From Alicyclobacillus mali (lineage in GTDB: Bacteria; Bacillota; Bacilli; Alicyclobacillales; Alicyclobacillaceae): 64,000 bases of DNA. The notes below the pieces were generated by a model. It made no database searches. It was not told the origin of the DNA and saw only the letters and a program-made list of their open reading frames with translations. The translations under genes and the position numbers were made by a program. The DNA is taken from NCBI RefSeq assembly GCF_017329565.1, contig NZ_JAFMTT010000009.1; one strand, written 5' to 3'. Shown one piece after another: positions 7,566 to 17,334 of the stretch (position 1 is its first letter; the number at the start of each line of letters is the position of its first letter).

Positions 7566-8780
7566 ATGTCTTCACAGACCGCGCTGAACGCCGTCTGGGT
7601 GGTCCTCGCGGCCGCCCTCGTCCTGTTCATGGAAGGCGGGTTCAGCCTGTTGGAAGCAGGGCTCGTGCGCACGAAAAACGCGGTGAACGTCACGATGAAG
7701 GTGTTTGTGGATCTCACCTTCGGGGTGCTGGCGTTCTACCTCGTGGGCGTGCACCTGGCGTTTGGACCGGACGTCGCGCACCTGTGGGGGTTCGGGCCCG
7801 CCGTCGCCCCGGCGAACGTGCCGCAGGCCGCCTTCGTTCTCTTTCAAATCGGGTTTGCCATTGCGGCGGCGTCCATCATTTCGGGGGCCGTGGCGGAGCG
7901 CATGAAGTTTTCCGCGTATGTCGTCATCGTCATCCTGGTCTGTGCCTTGGTCTATCCGCTCGGCGCGCACTGGGCGTGGGGGCCAAATGGGTGGCTCGGC
8001 AATCTCGGCATGGAGGACTTCGCCGGATCGGCCGTCATCCACGCGATGGGCGGATTCATGGCGCTCGGCTTCGCGAAGAGCGTCGGCCCGCGCGCGCAGC
8101 GGTTCAACGCCGACGGGAGTGTGAACGTGTTTGCGCCGAGCAACATCCCGCTCGCTTCGGCGGGGGCGTTCATCCTCGCGTTCGGCTGGATCGGCTTCAA
8201 CGCGGGCAGCACGCTCAACGCCTATGACCCGCGCCTGTCGAGCGTCGCGCTCAACACGGTCATCGCGGCCGCGGCTGGCGGCGCCGCCGCGGTGATGGTC
8301 ACGATGATGCGCTTCAAAGTGGCGGATCCCAGCATGATGATGAACGGCGTGCTCTCAGGGCTGGTGGCCATCACGGCCGGGTGCGCGTTCGTCTCCCATT
8401 GGGCGGCCATTGTCATCGGCCTGGTGGCAGGCATCTTGGTGGTCTTCGCCACCGGCTGGCTCGACGCCTGGAAGGTGGACGATCCCGTCGGCGCCTTCGC
8501 GGTCCACGGCGCAGGGGGCGTATGGGGCACGTTCGCGGTGGGCCTGTTCGACACGACGCGCGGCCTTTTCACCACGGGCCATGTGCATCTGGCGCTGGTC
8601 CAGCTCTTGGCCTGTGTCGTCTACCCACTGTGGGGATTCCTCACATCGATTGTCATAGGGTGGGTGCTGAATCGCGTCCTTGGCCTGCGCGTGTCCGCCG
8701 AGACGGAGGAGGAGGGCATCGACGTCGTCGCCCACGGCATTCCTGCGTACAACGAGCTCGAGCGATTCACCGACCTTTGA
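7566..8780 (+). CDS. amtB: Ammonium transporter Amt
   Basis: Trimeric membrane channel for ammonium uptake. 404 residues and about 11 membrane helices, the usual Amt length. The twin pore histidines are H159 (in SAVIHAMGGF) and H314 (in GAFAVHGAGGVWGT), and the signature region FQIGFAIAAASIISGAVAERMKF is present. It starts three codons after the glnB stop region and is probably regulated through the GlnR/TnrA-like site and by direct PII binding. It ends before a strong hairpin shared with the convergent GH42 gene. Confidence 0.95.
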   Translation: MSSQTALNAVWVVLAAALVLFMEGGFSLLEAGLVRTKNAVNVTMKVFVDLTFGVLAFYLVGVHLAFGPDVAHLWGFGPAVAPANVPQAAFVLFQIGFAIAAASIISGAVAERMKFSAYVVIVILVCALVYPLGAHWAWGPNGWLGNLGMEDFAGSAVIHAMGGFMALGFAKSVGPRAQRFNADGSVNVFAPSNIPLASAGAFILAFGWIGFNAGSTLNAYDPRLSSVALNTVIAAAAGGAAAVMVTMMRFKVADPSMMMNGVLSGLVAITAGCAFVSHWAAIVIGLVAGILVVFATGWLDAWKVDDPVGAFAVHGAGGVWGTFAVGLFDTTRGLFTTGHVHLALVQLLACVVYPLWGFLTSIVIGWVLNRVLGLRVSAETEEEGIDVVAHGIPAYNELERFTDL

Positions 8781-8806
8781 AGTCGCGCATCTCCTCAACC
8801 GACGCT

Positions 8807-8838
8807 GGCGATCCGGCCGTTACAGCCGGATCGCCTTT
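8807..8838 (+). terminator. Terminator between amtB and the convergent GH42 gene
   Basis: A perfect 11-bp stem (8807-8817 with 8825-8835), a 7-base loop and TTT on the plus strand. It may serve both directions. Confidence 0.75.
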
Positions 8839-8876
8839 CGTCGCTTCGGGACCTCACGGCCAAGCAGCGCCGGCGT

Positions 8877-10943
8877 TCACCGATTTCGCGCCGGGCGCTC
8901 GAGCACACTCACGCCGTAGGCGGGCAGACGCACCGCGCCGTCTGTCGGCAACTCGCCGTAGAGTGGCCTATATTCCGCTTCATCGAGCGCCACCTCGCGC
9001 GCCTCGGGCGTGAAGTTCATGAGCACGACGTACTCCACGCCATCCCCCGCGCGCACCATGGCGCTCACACCATCGGGCAACTCCGGCTCGAGGGCGCGCG
9101 CCACGCCGGCGTCGGCAGCCAGCCGTGCGAAGAACTCCCGCAGAAATGCGTCGTCGAGCCGCGCGGCGATGTAGTAGACCTTGCCCTGTCCCACGCGGTG
9201 AACCGTCGCCGCTGGCATGCCCGCGTAGTACTCGCCGTCGTACACCGCGATGGGCTCCGCGCCTTCGAGGTGGATCACCTCGCACAGTTCGCGCGCCTGG
9301 TAATGGCCCGCGAGGCCAAGCGGATTGCCGTCGACGGCCCGAACTGGCACGCGCTCGCCGTCGTACAGCGCGTCGATCTCCTCCGCCCACACGCCCGCAA
9401 GTTCGCGCAGCGGGCCCGGGAATCCGCCCAAAAAGGCGAGATCGTTCTCGTCCACGATGCCGGACCAGTAGGTGAGGACGAGCGATCCGCTCCGCTCCAC
9501 GAACGCCTTCATGCGCTCGGCCACGCCGGGGCGCACCATGTAGAGCATCGGCGCGACGACCAGTTTGTACCCGTCAAGCGGCTGTTCCTCGTCGATCACG
9601 TCCATCGGCACGCCCATCCGCCAAAGCGCCGCGTAGTGGTTCACCACCGTCTCCTCGTAGTGCATGCCGATGTTCCGCGGGCCCTTGGCGTCCTCGAGCG
9701 CCCAGCGGTTCTCCCAGTCGAAGATGACGGCCGCGTCCGCCTTCACCTCCGCGCTGGCCATCGGCGCAAGTCGCTCCAGCATCTCGCCGACGGCTTGGAC
9801 ATCGCGGAAGACGCGGGTGTTGGCGTGGCCGACGTGATCGACCACAGCGCCGTGGAACTTCTCGCAGGAACCGCGGCTCTTGCGCCACTGGAAGTACTGC
9901 ACCGAATCGACGCCGTGCGCGATGGCCTGGAGCGAGACGAGCACGTGCACGCCAGGCCGCTTCTGCTTGCTCACCGCCTGCCAGTTGGTGACGCTCGGCG
10001 TGGACTCCATGAGCAGAAACGGCTTCTTGAGGATGGCGCGGTTGAGATCGTGCACCATGGCGGTGTGAACGGCCTCCGGGACGAGCGTCTCGTGCGTGTG
10101 CCAGCGGGGGTAGCTGTCCCACGAGATGACGTCGAGCACGTCGCGGAAGCGCCAGTAGTTGAGGCCCGGATATGTGCCCATGAAGTTGGTGGTGACTGGA
10201 AGGTTCGGATTGACTTCCTTGAGCGGCATGATTTCGTGGCGGCAGAAGTCGACCGTCTGATCCGTCACAAACCGCTTCCAGTCCAGGTTGAGTCCGTGTA
10301 TCGACATCTCGCCGTGCGGCATGGGCGACTCAATCTGGGACCAATCCGTGTACGTGTGGCTCCAAAACGGCGTCCACCACGCGTGGTTGAGCGCATCGAG
10401 CGTCTTGTACTTCCGCTTCAGCCAGTCGCGAAACGCCTCCTGGCACAGCGGGCAGTGGCATTCGCCGCCGTATTCATTCGACACGTGCCAGCCGATCACG
10501 CCCGGGTGATGGGCGTACCGCTCCGCCAGCTTCCGGTTGATGATCCGCACCTTTTCGCGGTAGATGGGCGACGTGTAGCAATGGTTGTGGCGCCCGCCGT
10601 GCCGGTTGCGCCGCCCGTCGGGACCGACACGAAGGACTTCGGGGTACTTGGCGGACAGCCAGGCCGGCCGAGCGCCGCTCGGCGTGGCGAGCAAGATGCG
10701 CACGCCCGCATGCGTCAGCCGCTCGATGGTCTCGTCAAGCCAGTCAAACGTGAACACCCCTTCTTCGGGTTCCAGGCTCACCCAGGAGAAAATGCCGAGG
10801 GAGACGACGTTCCACTTCGCTTCGCGCATCAACTGGACGTCCTGCTCGAGGACGTCGGGATACGCCAGCCACTGATCCGGGTTGTAATCGCCACCGTGCA
10901 AAAAACCTTGAACGTTCGGGAAAATGGGTGCGTGCTTCGCCAC
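8877..10943 (-). CDS. Beta-galactosidase, GH42
   Basis: Cleaves beta-galactosides. 688 residues without a signal peptide, so it is intracellular. The acid/base is E157 in HVSNEYGGECHC and the nucleophile is E313 in LLMESTPSV. The cysteines of the GH42 zinc cluster are visible (C122, C162, C164, C167). It starts at GTG 10943, eight bases after GGAAGG. The AraC-type regulator gene lies directly upstream on the same strand. A perfect 16-bp palindrome in the 77-base gap is a likely operator. Confidence 0.93.
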   Translation of the reverse strand: MAKHAPIFPNVQGFLHGGDYNPDQWLAYPDVLEQDVQLMREAKWNVVSLGIFSWVSLEPEEGVFTFDWLDETIERLTHAGVRILLATPSGARPAWLSAKYPEVLRVGPDGRRNRHGGRHNHCYTSPIYREKVRIINRKLAERYAHHPGVIGWHVSNEYGGECHCPLCQEAFRDWLKRKYKTLDALNHAWWTPFWSHTYTDWSQIESPMPHGEMSIHGLNLDWKRFVTDQTVDFCRHEIMPLKEVNPNLPVTTNFMGTYPGLNYWRFRDVLDVISWDSYPRWHTHETLVPEAVHTAMVHDLNRAILKKPFLLMESTPSVTNWQAVSKQKRPGVHVLVSLQAIAHGVDSVQYFQWRKSRGSCEKFHGAVVDHVGHANTRVFRDVQAVGEMLERLAPMASAEVKADAAVIFDWENRWALEDAKGPRNIGMHYEETVVNHYAALWRMGVPMDVIDEEQPLDGYKLVVAPMLYMVRPGVAERMKAFVERSGSLVLTYWSGIVDENDLAFLGGFPGPLRELAGVWAEEIDALYDGERVPVRAVDGNPLGLAGHYQARELCEVIHLEGAEPIAVYDGEYYAGMPAATVHRVGQGKVYYIAARLDDAFLREFFARLAADAGVARALEPELPDGVSAMVRAGDGVEYVVLMNFTPEAREVALDEAEYRPLYGELPTDGAVRLPAYGVSVLERPARNR

Positions 10944-10975
10944 AGGTCAACCTTCCCTTCCGCGTTGAATTCGCT

Positions 10976-10991
10976 ATGGACTCGAGTCCAT
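10976..10991. promoter_or_regulatory. Perfect 16-bp palindrome upstream of the GH42 gene
   Basis: ATGGACTCGAGTCCAT is its own reverse complement and lies 33 bases upstream of the GH42 start codon, between it and the AraC-family gene. Position and symmetry suggest an operator; the regulator is unknown. Confidence 0.5.
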
Positions 10992-11020
10992 GCACAAGCC
11001 GCAAGCCTCTGTAGACGCGC

Positions 11021-11923
11021 TCAACTGCGCAGCGGCTTTTTCAGCAGCGCCTTGCGGTAGGCGAGGGGAGTGCAGTGCTTGTAGCTTCGAAACACCTTAA
11101 TGAAATAGCTCACGTCGTGAAAACCGAGGTCCATGCCGATGGCCGTGATGCTTCGATTCGGGTCTTTCAGCAGGTCCGCAGCCAGCGCCACGCGCCGCTC
11201 ATTCACATACTGCATGGGTTTGCGGTGGGTCATCTCCTTGAAAAACCGGCAGAAGTGGCCTTCGCTCATGTTGGCAACGTGCGCCAGATCAGACAGGCGG
11301 AGCTTGTCGCTGAGATGCGCGTCAATGTACGTGAGGACGGCCTTGAGCGTGTCCGCACGGCGGTCGTCCAGCTCCCGCCTGGGGCTGTCTTCGACCAGCA
11401 GCTTGGCTCGAAACAGTTGCGCGAGCACGTCGTACAGACAGCCCTTGACCGTGAGCTCGTAGCCGACAGGTTGTTCTTCCAGGGCTTCGGCGATCTCGCA
11501 AAGCCTCGCCGCAAGATGTGGCCGAATCGGGTGGTCCTGCGCGATGGCGCCGGGCAACCGCAGCTTTCCCGACGCGAGCGGCGCAAGGTAGGACTGCTGG
11601 ACGCGATCGCCGGAAGGGCTCTCCAGAAGGTCGAGCCCAAACACAATGGCCTTGCACTCGGAAGGACCTTTCCCGGGGGCGGCCATGCTGTGAAGTTCCC
11701 CGCCGCTGAGAAGCGCGACGCCGCCATCGCCGAGGACGTGGAGCTGGCTGCCCACCTGCAGACACACGCTGCCGCGCGTGACGACGATGAACTCGGCCTC
11801 GCTGTGCCAGTGCAGGTTGACCGTCTGCTGGTATGGCCCGGGCGTCAGAACGACGTGATAGGCCTGGATGTGAAAGCTCGCGTCGCCGTGCTGCCGGTGT
11901 TCAAGGAGATGTACGGCTTCCAC
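11021..11923 (-). CDS. AraC-family transcriptional regulator with cupin sensor
   Basis: 300 residues. The N-terminal third is a cupin-like sugar-sensing fold (NLHWHSEAEFIVVTRGSVCLQVG, about residues 37-60). The last 100 residues carry two helix-turn-helix motifs (LRLSDLAHVANMSEGHFCRFF and ITAIGMDLGFHDVSYFIKVF). It lies immediately upstream of, and in the same direction as, the GH42 beta-galactosidase, which it probably activates in response to a sugar. It is divergent from the orphan OppA-type lipoprotein. Confidence 0.87.
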   Translation of the reverse strand: MEAVHLLEHRQHGDASFHIQAYHVVLTPGPYQQTVNLHWHSEAEFIVVTRGSVCLQVGSQLHVLGDGGVALLSGGELHSMAAPGKGPSECKAIVFGLDLLESPSGDRVQQSYLAPLASGKLRLPGAIAQDHPIRPHLAARLCEIAEALEEQPVGYELTVKGCLYDVLAQLFRAKLLVEDSPRRELDDRRADTLKAVLTYIDAHLSDKLRLSDLAHVANMSEGHFCRFFKEMTHRKPMQYVNERRVALAADLLKDPNRSITAIGMDLGFHDVSYFIKVFRSYKHCTPLAYRKALLKKPLRS

Positions 11924-12210
11924 CCGAAGTCCCTCGCATGCAAGCGATTTCAGCGGAGCGTGTTGGCACCCGAATCTTGCACTCCAGTGTCAGCATGCGC
12001 CACGCAACGCAATCTGTCAAGACGGCGGCGAGATCGAGGAGGACAAGCGGATATCAAAATTGTTCGATTTTCAGTCACGATCTTCTCATTCGCGTCTGTG
12101 CAGCGCGACTACAATACGGTGCACAGGCAGATCCTGCCGACCCGCGTATTCCGCGGTGTCGGTGAAAGCGCTGCCAGGAACCCGGTATCGAAGAGAAAGG
12201 GGAGGTCGCT

Positions 12211-14310
12211 GTGCGCAGACGAGTGAAGTGGATCGCAGGGGCGACAGTCATGTGCGTGGTGGGCGCCGCAGGAGGACTGGCGGGGTGTGGAACGCCCGCG
12301 GAGAAGGGTACAAACGCGCCTGCCATGGCGGCGAGCGCTGCGACGACTTCGCAAGGGGTGGTTCGGATCACGGCGCCGACGGGAAGCAACCTGACGACGC
12401 TCGATCCGTCGCAGTGGGGGCCGCAGATTCTCGTGGATCAGGGGACCATCATGGAGGGGCTGTTTGGATACAATCAGCAGAATCAGATTGTGCCCAAGCT
12501 CTGCGCGGGGTACACGCTGTCCAAGGACGGGCTCACGTGGACGTTCCAGATCCGCCGCGACGCGCGCTGGTCGAACGGTCAGCCGGTCACGGCCTATGAC
12601 TTCTACTACGCGTACATGCGGCAATTGGCCCCCTCGAATCCCAACGGCCAGCTGTGGCTGAGTGTGCTGAACGTCGTGAAAAACGCGTACGCGTATCATG
12701 CAGGCACCGTGCCGCTCAGCCAACTGGGCCTCAAGGTGCTCGGCCCTTACACGCTTCAAATCACGACTTCGGTGCCTCACTACATCCTCGGCGATCTCGC
12801 CGAGGCCGGATCGATGCCCATCAACGAGCAGGTGGCGAAGGCGCATCCCACCGACTGGTTCATGCCGCCGTATTTCGTGAGCGATGCGCCGTTCACGGTC
12901 AAGTCGTTCACGCCGAACGGGACGCTGGTTCTGGTGCGCAACTCGAAATACGTGGGCCATCCGGGCGAGGTGAACGAGGGCAACGCGCAGGAGATTGACG
13001 TGGTGCCCGGGACGAGCGTGCCGGTAGAGGACTTTATGGCGAACAAGGCGGACGTGGTGGAAGTAGGCACACCGTCAGATCTTCAGTACGTGAAGACGCA
13101 TCCGGCCCTCCTCGCCCAGTTGCACAAGGCGCCGGACTACGCGGTGACATACCTCCAGTACGATAATTCAGCTGTTCCGTCGCCGCTCACGAACCCACTT
13201 GTCCGCCAGGCCATTGGAGAGGCCATCCAGCGCGCGCCCATCGTGCAAGATGTGCTGGGAGGCATGGCGGGCACCACCACGACGTTCTCAGTGCCGGGCT
13301 GGCCGACGGCCAAGTACGAGCACGGCCTGCCCGAGAACGTCGCCCAGGCGCGCGCACTGCTCGCCAAAGCTGGGTATCCCGGCGGCAAGGGCTTCCCGAC
13401 GCTCTATCTGTACGCAGAGGTGCCGTCCTCCAATCCACAGCTCGTACCGGTGGCGGAGGCGGTGGCCCAAGAGTTGCAACAGAACCTTGGGATCCAAACC
13501 AAGATTGTGCAGCTCAATAGCACGGAATGGGGCAACCTGACCTACGGTGGTCCCCAGAAAGGCATCCAGCCGGGCTACAACGTGGCAGTGGGAGGGACGA
13601 ACGACTTGGACCCCGCCTCGCTCAACCTGGGTGGAGATCAGGGCGTGTACTGGCCGGGCACCTATGGGTATTCCCTCGCCTTTGTGCAGCACGTCCTGCC
13701 TTGGTACAACACGCCGTACGATCCCGCCTCCATCCGGAAGTACGGCGATCCGAACAACCCCGACATGGGCGTGACGTGGAGCCAGTGGGCGCCGCTCGTC
13801 AAAGCCGCACAGGCCGACATCGCGTACCTGAACCGATGGACGGCCGAGCAGCCCGCAGCGTGGAGGAAGATCATGGACCCGCCGGGATCGCCGTCGCTTA
13901 CGCAGCAGTGGAATCAGATTGTCCAGCAGTTCAAGCAGGCCAAAACGGCGGTGGCCAAGCACGCGGCATGGGTGCAGGCCTGGAAGTTTGTAGCGCCCTA
14001 CTCCGAGGGATCCGGCGGGGGCGGAATCAACACCGGCAGCCTGGACGTGCAAGTCTATTGGGATCAGCACGAGTCGAGCGACGTCCGCAACTGGCGGATG
14101 TGGCAGGCCGAGTATCAGAACAGCCCGGATATGTTCTCGTCCGCGGCCACGGCTGCGAAGCTCATAACTCAGCTCATTCAGCAGGGATACACCATTCCGC
14201 TCTACTACGCTGAAACCTATTACCTCGAGCGCACGGGAATCACGGGCGCGCAGCCGAACCCGTGGTCCTGGGGCGCATTCTATCAGATGCAGTACTTGTC
14301 CGTGCGCTGA
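12211..14310 (+). CDS. Family 5 extracellular solute-binding lipoprotein (OppA-like), orphan
   Basis: Binding protein for oligopeptides or other large solutes. 699 residues, longer than the usual 530-600. The signal peptide ends in lipobox LAGC, and the family-5 signature region NLTTLDPSQWGPQILVDQGTIMEGLF is followed by the usual IRRDARWSNGQPVTAYDFYYAYMR. GTG 12211 is preceded by AAGGGGAGG. No permease or ATPase gene is adjacent, so it must work with a distant transporter. Its neighbours are glycosidases, so an oligosaccharide ligand is possible, but nothing in the sequence decides this. Confidence 0.82.
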   Translation: MRRRVKWIAGATVMCVVGAAGGLAGCGTPAEKGTNAPAMAASAATTSQGVVRITAPTGSNLTTLDPSQWGPQILVDQGTIMEGLFGYNQQNQIVPKLCAGYTLSKDGLTWTFQIRRDARWSNGQPVTAYDFYYAYMRQLAPSNPNGQLWLSVLNVVKNAYAYHAGTVPLSQLGLKVLGPYTLQITTSVPHYILGDLAEAGSMPINEQVAKAHPTDWFMPPYFVSDAPFTVKSFTPNGTLVLVRNSKYVGHPGEVNEGNAQEIDVVPGTSVPVEDFMANKADVVEVGTPSDLQYVKTHPALLAQLHKAPDYAVTYLQYDNSAVPSPLTNPLVRQAIGEAIQRAPIVQDVLGGMAGTTTTFSVPGWPTAKYEHGLPENVAQARALLAKAGYPGGKGFPTLYLYAEVPSSNPQLVPVAEAVAQELQQNLGIQTKIVQLNSTEWGNLTYGGPQKGIQPGYNVAVGGTNDLDPASLNLGGDQGVYWPGTYGYSLAFVQHVLPWYNTPYDPASIRKYGDPNNPDMGVTWSQWAPLVKAAQADIAYLNRWTAEQPAAWRKIMDPPGSPSLTQQWNQIVQQFKQAKTAVAKHAAWVQAWKFVAPYSEGSGGGGINTGSLDVQVYWDQHESSDVRNWRMWQAEYQNSPDMFSSAATAAKLITQLIQQGYTIPLYYAETYYLERTGITGAQPNPWSWGAFYQMQYLSVR

Positions 14311-14365
14311 CCACGTTTGCATCGGCCGTGCCGGAGAAGAAGTGGTAGACTGGGGATGAAGGCGT

Positions 14366-14393
14366 GAGGCGCCGAGCGCGCGCTTGGCGCCTC
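14366..14393 (+). other. Long GC-rich hairpin in the leader of the UspA gene
   Basis: GAGGCGCC (14366-14373) pairs with GGCGCCTC (14386-14393), and the inner bases can extend the stem. It ends 5 bases before the GAGGGGAGG ribosome binding site. It could terminate the upstream gene or fold the leader of the next. Confidence 0.5.
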
Positions 14394-14413
14394 GTCCGAG
14401 GGGAGGCGCGGCC

Positions 14414-14839
14414 GTGAAACATATCGTGTGGGCAGTGGACGGATCGGATTGTGCGTGGCGCGCGGGCGACATGGCGGCTGAGTGTTTGGACAAGTGGCCG
14501 GAAGCCCGGCTGACGGCTGTGTTTGTGCACGTGCCTGCGGTGCCGACGTCGGAGTGGACCGCGGAGTACGCGGTGCAGATGGAGCGGGAGGCGGAGAAGC
14601 TGGCCGGCGAGTTGCGGGGCGAGATCGAGCGGCGATTCGCAGCGTTTGGCCCGCGAGTGGCGTTCCGCGTCGAACACGGGGCGCCCGCTGAGCGGATTGT
14701 GCACGCCGCAGACGAGCTGGGGGCTGACCTCATCGTTCTAGGCAGCCACGGGAAAAGCGCCGTGGACCGGCTGCTCATAGGCAGCGTGAGCACGGCCGTG
14801 CTGCACCGGGCGAAGCAGGCGGTCTTGGTGGTGCGGTGA
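14414..14839 (+). CDS. Universal stress protein, UspA family
   Basis: Small cytoplasmic stress protein of 141 residues with the usual alpha/beta fold pattern. KHIVWAVDGSDCAWRA is at the N-terminus, and the ATP-binding signature GSHGKSAVDRLLIGSVS is near residue 115, which puts it in the ATP-binding class. GTG 14414 is preferred because GAGGGGAGG lies 7 bases upstream. It is flanked by hairpins on both sides and looks monocistronic. Its specific trigger is not visible. Confidence 0.88.
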   Translation: MKHIVWAVDGSDCAWRAGDMAAECLDKWPEARLTAVFVHVPAVPTSEWTAEYAVQMEREAEKLAGELRGEIERRFAAFGPRVAFRVEHGAPAERIVHAADELGADLIVLGSHGKSAVDRLLIGSVSTAVLHRAKQAVLVVR

Positions 14840-14855
14840 AGCGAGCAGAAAGGGA

Positions 14856-14904
14856 ACGAGCCCATGCTGTGGGGACCTTGAAATGGCCCGCAGGATGGGC
14901 TCGT
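14856..14904. terminator. Long stem-loop between the convergent UspA and GH31 genes
   Basis: ACGAGCCCAT (14856-14865) pairs with ATGGGCTCGT (14895-14904). Inner bases can add pairs. There is no clear U-run, so termination is likely but not certain. Confidence 0.5.
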
Positions 14905-14994
14905 CGTGTGAGGGGCGCCATTCGGTGAGGAGACGCCGCACTCGGCCTCACGTTTGGAGCGCGCGGGCGGGCGGAGTGCCAACCTGCACTCTCC

Positions 14995-17334
14995 TCATTC
15001 CGCCCACCATCGCTCCCGGCAGCCTGCCACCCGCACCGCCTCCTGCGGATGGCGCGGGATGATCACGACGCCCTCCGGGGTGATGCGGCAATCCGCGCCC
15101 TGCGCCGCGAGATATGCCGGATCGTCGATACCGTGCAGTAAGGCGCACCATGCCTCGCTCCGGCCTTGTGGGGCGAGCACCAGGTCGTCTCCGTCCCAGA
15201 ACGCATGCCATGTGCCGACCTCGTTGCCTTGGTCGTCAAACAGGGTGCATGAACTGCGTCGATCCGGCCGGATGGGATAGACGTGGATGGCCACCTCGCG
15301 ATGGTATGGCTGGTCAGACTGGTCGCTTTTCGCGCCCATGGCTAGGATGCTCTCTTCGCGCACCAACACAGGCAGGCTCATGAAATCGTATTGCTCGCGG
15401 TACCATCTGCCGCCTTGCCTCGTCTCTCCGGTGAACAGGTGCGTCCAGCGTCCCTCCGGGAGATAGTACGAGACCTCTCCTATCTCCGAGAACACCGGCG
15501 CGACGAGAAGCGACGGGCCGAGCATGTATTGGCGGTCCAAGGTGTCGCAGGTCGGATCGTCCGGAAATTCGAGGATCATGGGGCGCAGCATGGGCACGCC
15601 CGTACGGTGCGCCTCGACGGCGCACGACCAGAGATACGGCATGAGCCGAAGCTTCCAGCGCGTGAAGTGGCGCAAGACGTCCACCGACTCCTCGTCGAAC
15701 AGCCACGGCACGCGGTACGATCCGCTTCCGTGCAGGCGGCTGTGGCTCGAGAAGAGCCCAAAGGCAATCCAGCGCTTGTACAGGTGGGCAGGGGCTGTGT
15801 CCTCAAACCCGCCGATGTCGTGGCTCCAGAACCCGAAGCCGCACAAGGCGAGGCTCAGGCCGCCGCGAAGCGTCTCCGCCATGGATTCGTACGTGGCCCG
15901 GCAGTCGCCGCCCCAGTGCACCGGGAAGCGCTGACCCCCGGCGGTGGCGGATCGCGCAAAGACCACGGCGTCATCGCCGCGTCGCTCGCGGAGGACTTCC
16001 CACACGGCCTCGTTGTACAGGTAGCTGTAGAAGTTGTGCATTTTTTGCGGGTCGGACCCGTCGTGGTACGCCACATCGGTCGGGATCCGCTCGCCGAAAT
16101 CCGTCTTGAACGCATCGACGCCCATGTCGAGCAGCCGGCGCAGGTGGGACTGGTACCAGCGGCGGGCGTCGGGGTTGGTGAAATCGACGATGCCCATGCC
16201 CGGCTGCCACAGGTCCCATTGCCACACGTCGCCGTTCGGGCGTTTGAGCAGGTAGCCGCGCTCCATCGCCTCGCGGAAAAGCGGCGATTTCTGCGCGATG
16301 TAGGGGTTGATCCAGACGCAGATGCGCAAACCGCGCGATTTGAGGCGCGCGAGCATGCCCGCCGGATCGGGGAAGCAGGCGGTGTCCCACGCGAAGTTGC
16401 ACCACTCAAACGGCTTCATCCAGAAACAGTCGAAGTGGAACACGTTCAGCGGAATGCCGCGAGACGCCATGCCGTCGACAAACTGGCTGACCGTCTCCTC
16501 GTCGTAGTCGGTGGTGAACGAGGTCGACAGCCACAGCCCAAATGACCACATCGGCGGCAGCGCCGGCCGCCCCGTGAGCGCCGTGTATCGCTCGATCACG
16601 CCCTTCGGATGGCCGCCCCCGATGACCACGTAATCGAGCGCCTCCCCCTCGACGCTGAACTGGACCTTGGACACGAACTCCGTCCCGATTTCAAACCACA
16701 CGCGCTCGGGATGGTTCACGAACACGCCGTAGCCGCGGTTCGTGAGATAGAACGGCACGTTCTTGTACGCCTGGTCCGATCCCGTCCCGCCGTCCCGGTT
16801 CCAGATGTCGAGGGCTTGGCCGTTTTTGACGAACGCCGTGAACCGCTCGCCAAGGCCATACACGTTTTCGCCGACGGACAAATGGAGTTGGCCGCGCATG
16901 TGGGGATGGCCGTGATCGACGGCGTACGCGGTAGAACGAGGGCCGCTCTCGGTGAGAAAGCGGCCGTTCTCGTAAAACGCGATGGACCACGGGGTGAGCC
17001 GCACGCGGACCTCCATCTCGCCAGCGCGAAGGACGACAGAGTCCTCCGTCTCCACTGCGTCAAACGGCTGAGGTTTGAGTTCCAGCGGGAAATGGGGCCC
17101 GCGGGGCATCAGACCGAGAAAGTGATGCTGCTCCACCCGCACCATGCCAGGGCGGGGAAAGGAGATGCGGCAGGTGAGCATGGGGCCATCGAGCATGTGG
17201 CCGCGGTGCGCCACGGGGCGGCACGCGACGAAGAACAGAACGCCGTCTTCCTCTTGTCGCCATTCCTGCACGGCGAGGCCGGGGTGAATGGAGACGCCTT
17301 CGCGGACAAGCCAGTTGCCGTCGGTGAACTTCAT
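14995..17334 (-). CDS. yicI: Alpha-xylosidase, GH31 (YicI type)
   Basis: Releases alpha-xylose from xyloglucan-type oligosaccharides. 779 residues from ATG 17334, which has AGGAGTG 6 bases upstream; the open frame continues further but lacks a site there. The nucleophile segment reads VDAFKTDFGERIPTDV, the version typical of YicI-type alpha-xylosidases rather than maltases (which have WNDMNEP, as in the gene at 49.2 kb). FHFDCFWMKPFEWCNF and the acid/base HWGGDC are intact. There is no signal peptide. Together with GH51 and GH42 it suggests use of plant hemicellulose. The exact specificity is inferred. Confidence 0.88.
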   Translation of the reverse strand: MKFTDGNWLVREGVSIHPGLAVQEWRQEEDGVLFFVACRPVAHRGHMLDGPMLTCRISFPRPGMVRVEQHHFLGLMPRGPHFPLELKPQPFDAVETEDSVVLRAGEMEVRVRLTPWSIAFYENGRFLTESGPRSTAYAVDHGHPHMRGQLHLSVGENVYGLGERFTAFVKNGQALDIWNRDGGTGSDQAYKNVPFYLTNRGYGVFVNHPERVWFEIGTEFVSKVQFSVEGEALDYVVIGGGHPKGVIERYTALTGRPALPPMWSFGLWLSTSFTTDYDEETVSQFVDGMASRGIPLNVFHFDCFWMKPFEWCNFAWDTACFPDPAGMLARLKSRGLRICVWINPYIAQKSPLFREAMERGYLLKRPNGDVWQWDLWQPGMGIVDFTNPDARRWYQSHLRRLLDMGVDAFKTDFGERIPTDVAYHDGSDPQKMHNFYSYLYNEAVWEVLRERRGDDAVVFARSATAGGQRFPVHWGGDCRATYESMAETLRGGLSLALCGFGFWSHDIGGFEDTAPAHLYKRWIAFGLFSSHSRLHGSGSYRVPWLFDEESVDVLRHFTRWKLRLMPYLWSCAVEAHRTGVPMLRPMILEFPDDPTCDTLDRQYMLGPSLLVAPVFSEIGEVSYYLPEGRWTHLFTGETRQGGRWYREQYDFMSLPVLVREESILAMGAKSDQSDQPYHREVAIHVYPIRPDRRSSCTLFDDQGNEVGTWHAFWDGDDLVLAPQGRSEAWCALLHGIDDPAYLAAQGADCRITPEGVVIIPRHPQEAVRVAGCRERWWAE

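Noticed and set aside
9198..11060. 620-codon plus-strand frame antisense to the GH42 gene
   Set aside because: His/Arg/Val-rich sequence typical of the antisense of a GC-rich gene; the minus-strand GH42 motifs are unmistakable.
13288..14982. 564-codon minus-strand frame
   Set aside because: Antisense of the OppA-like and UspA genes, with no ribosome binding site or family features.
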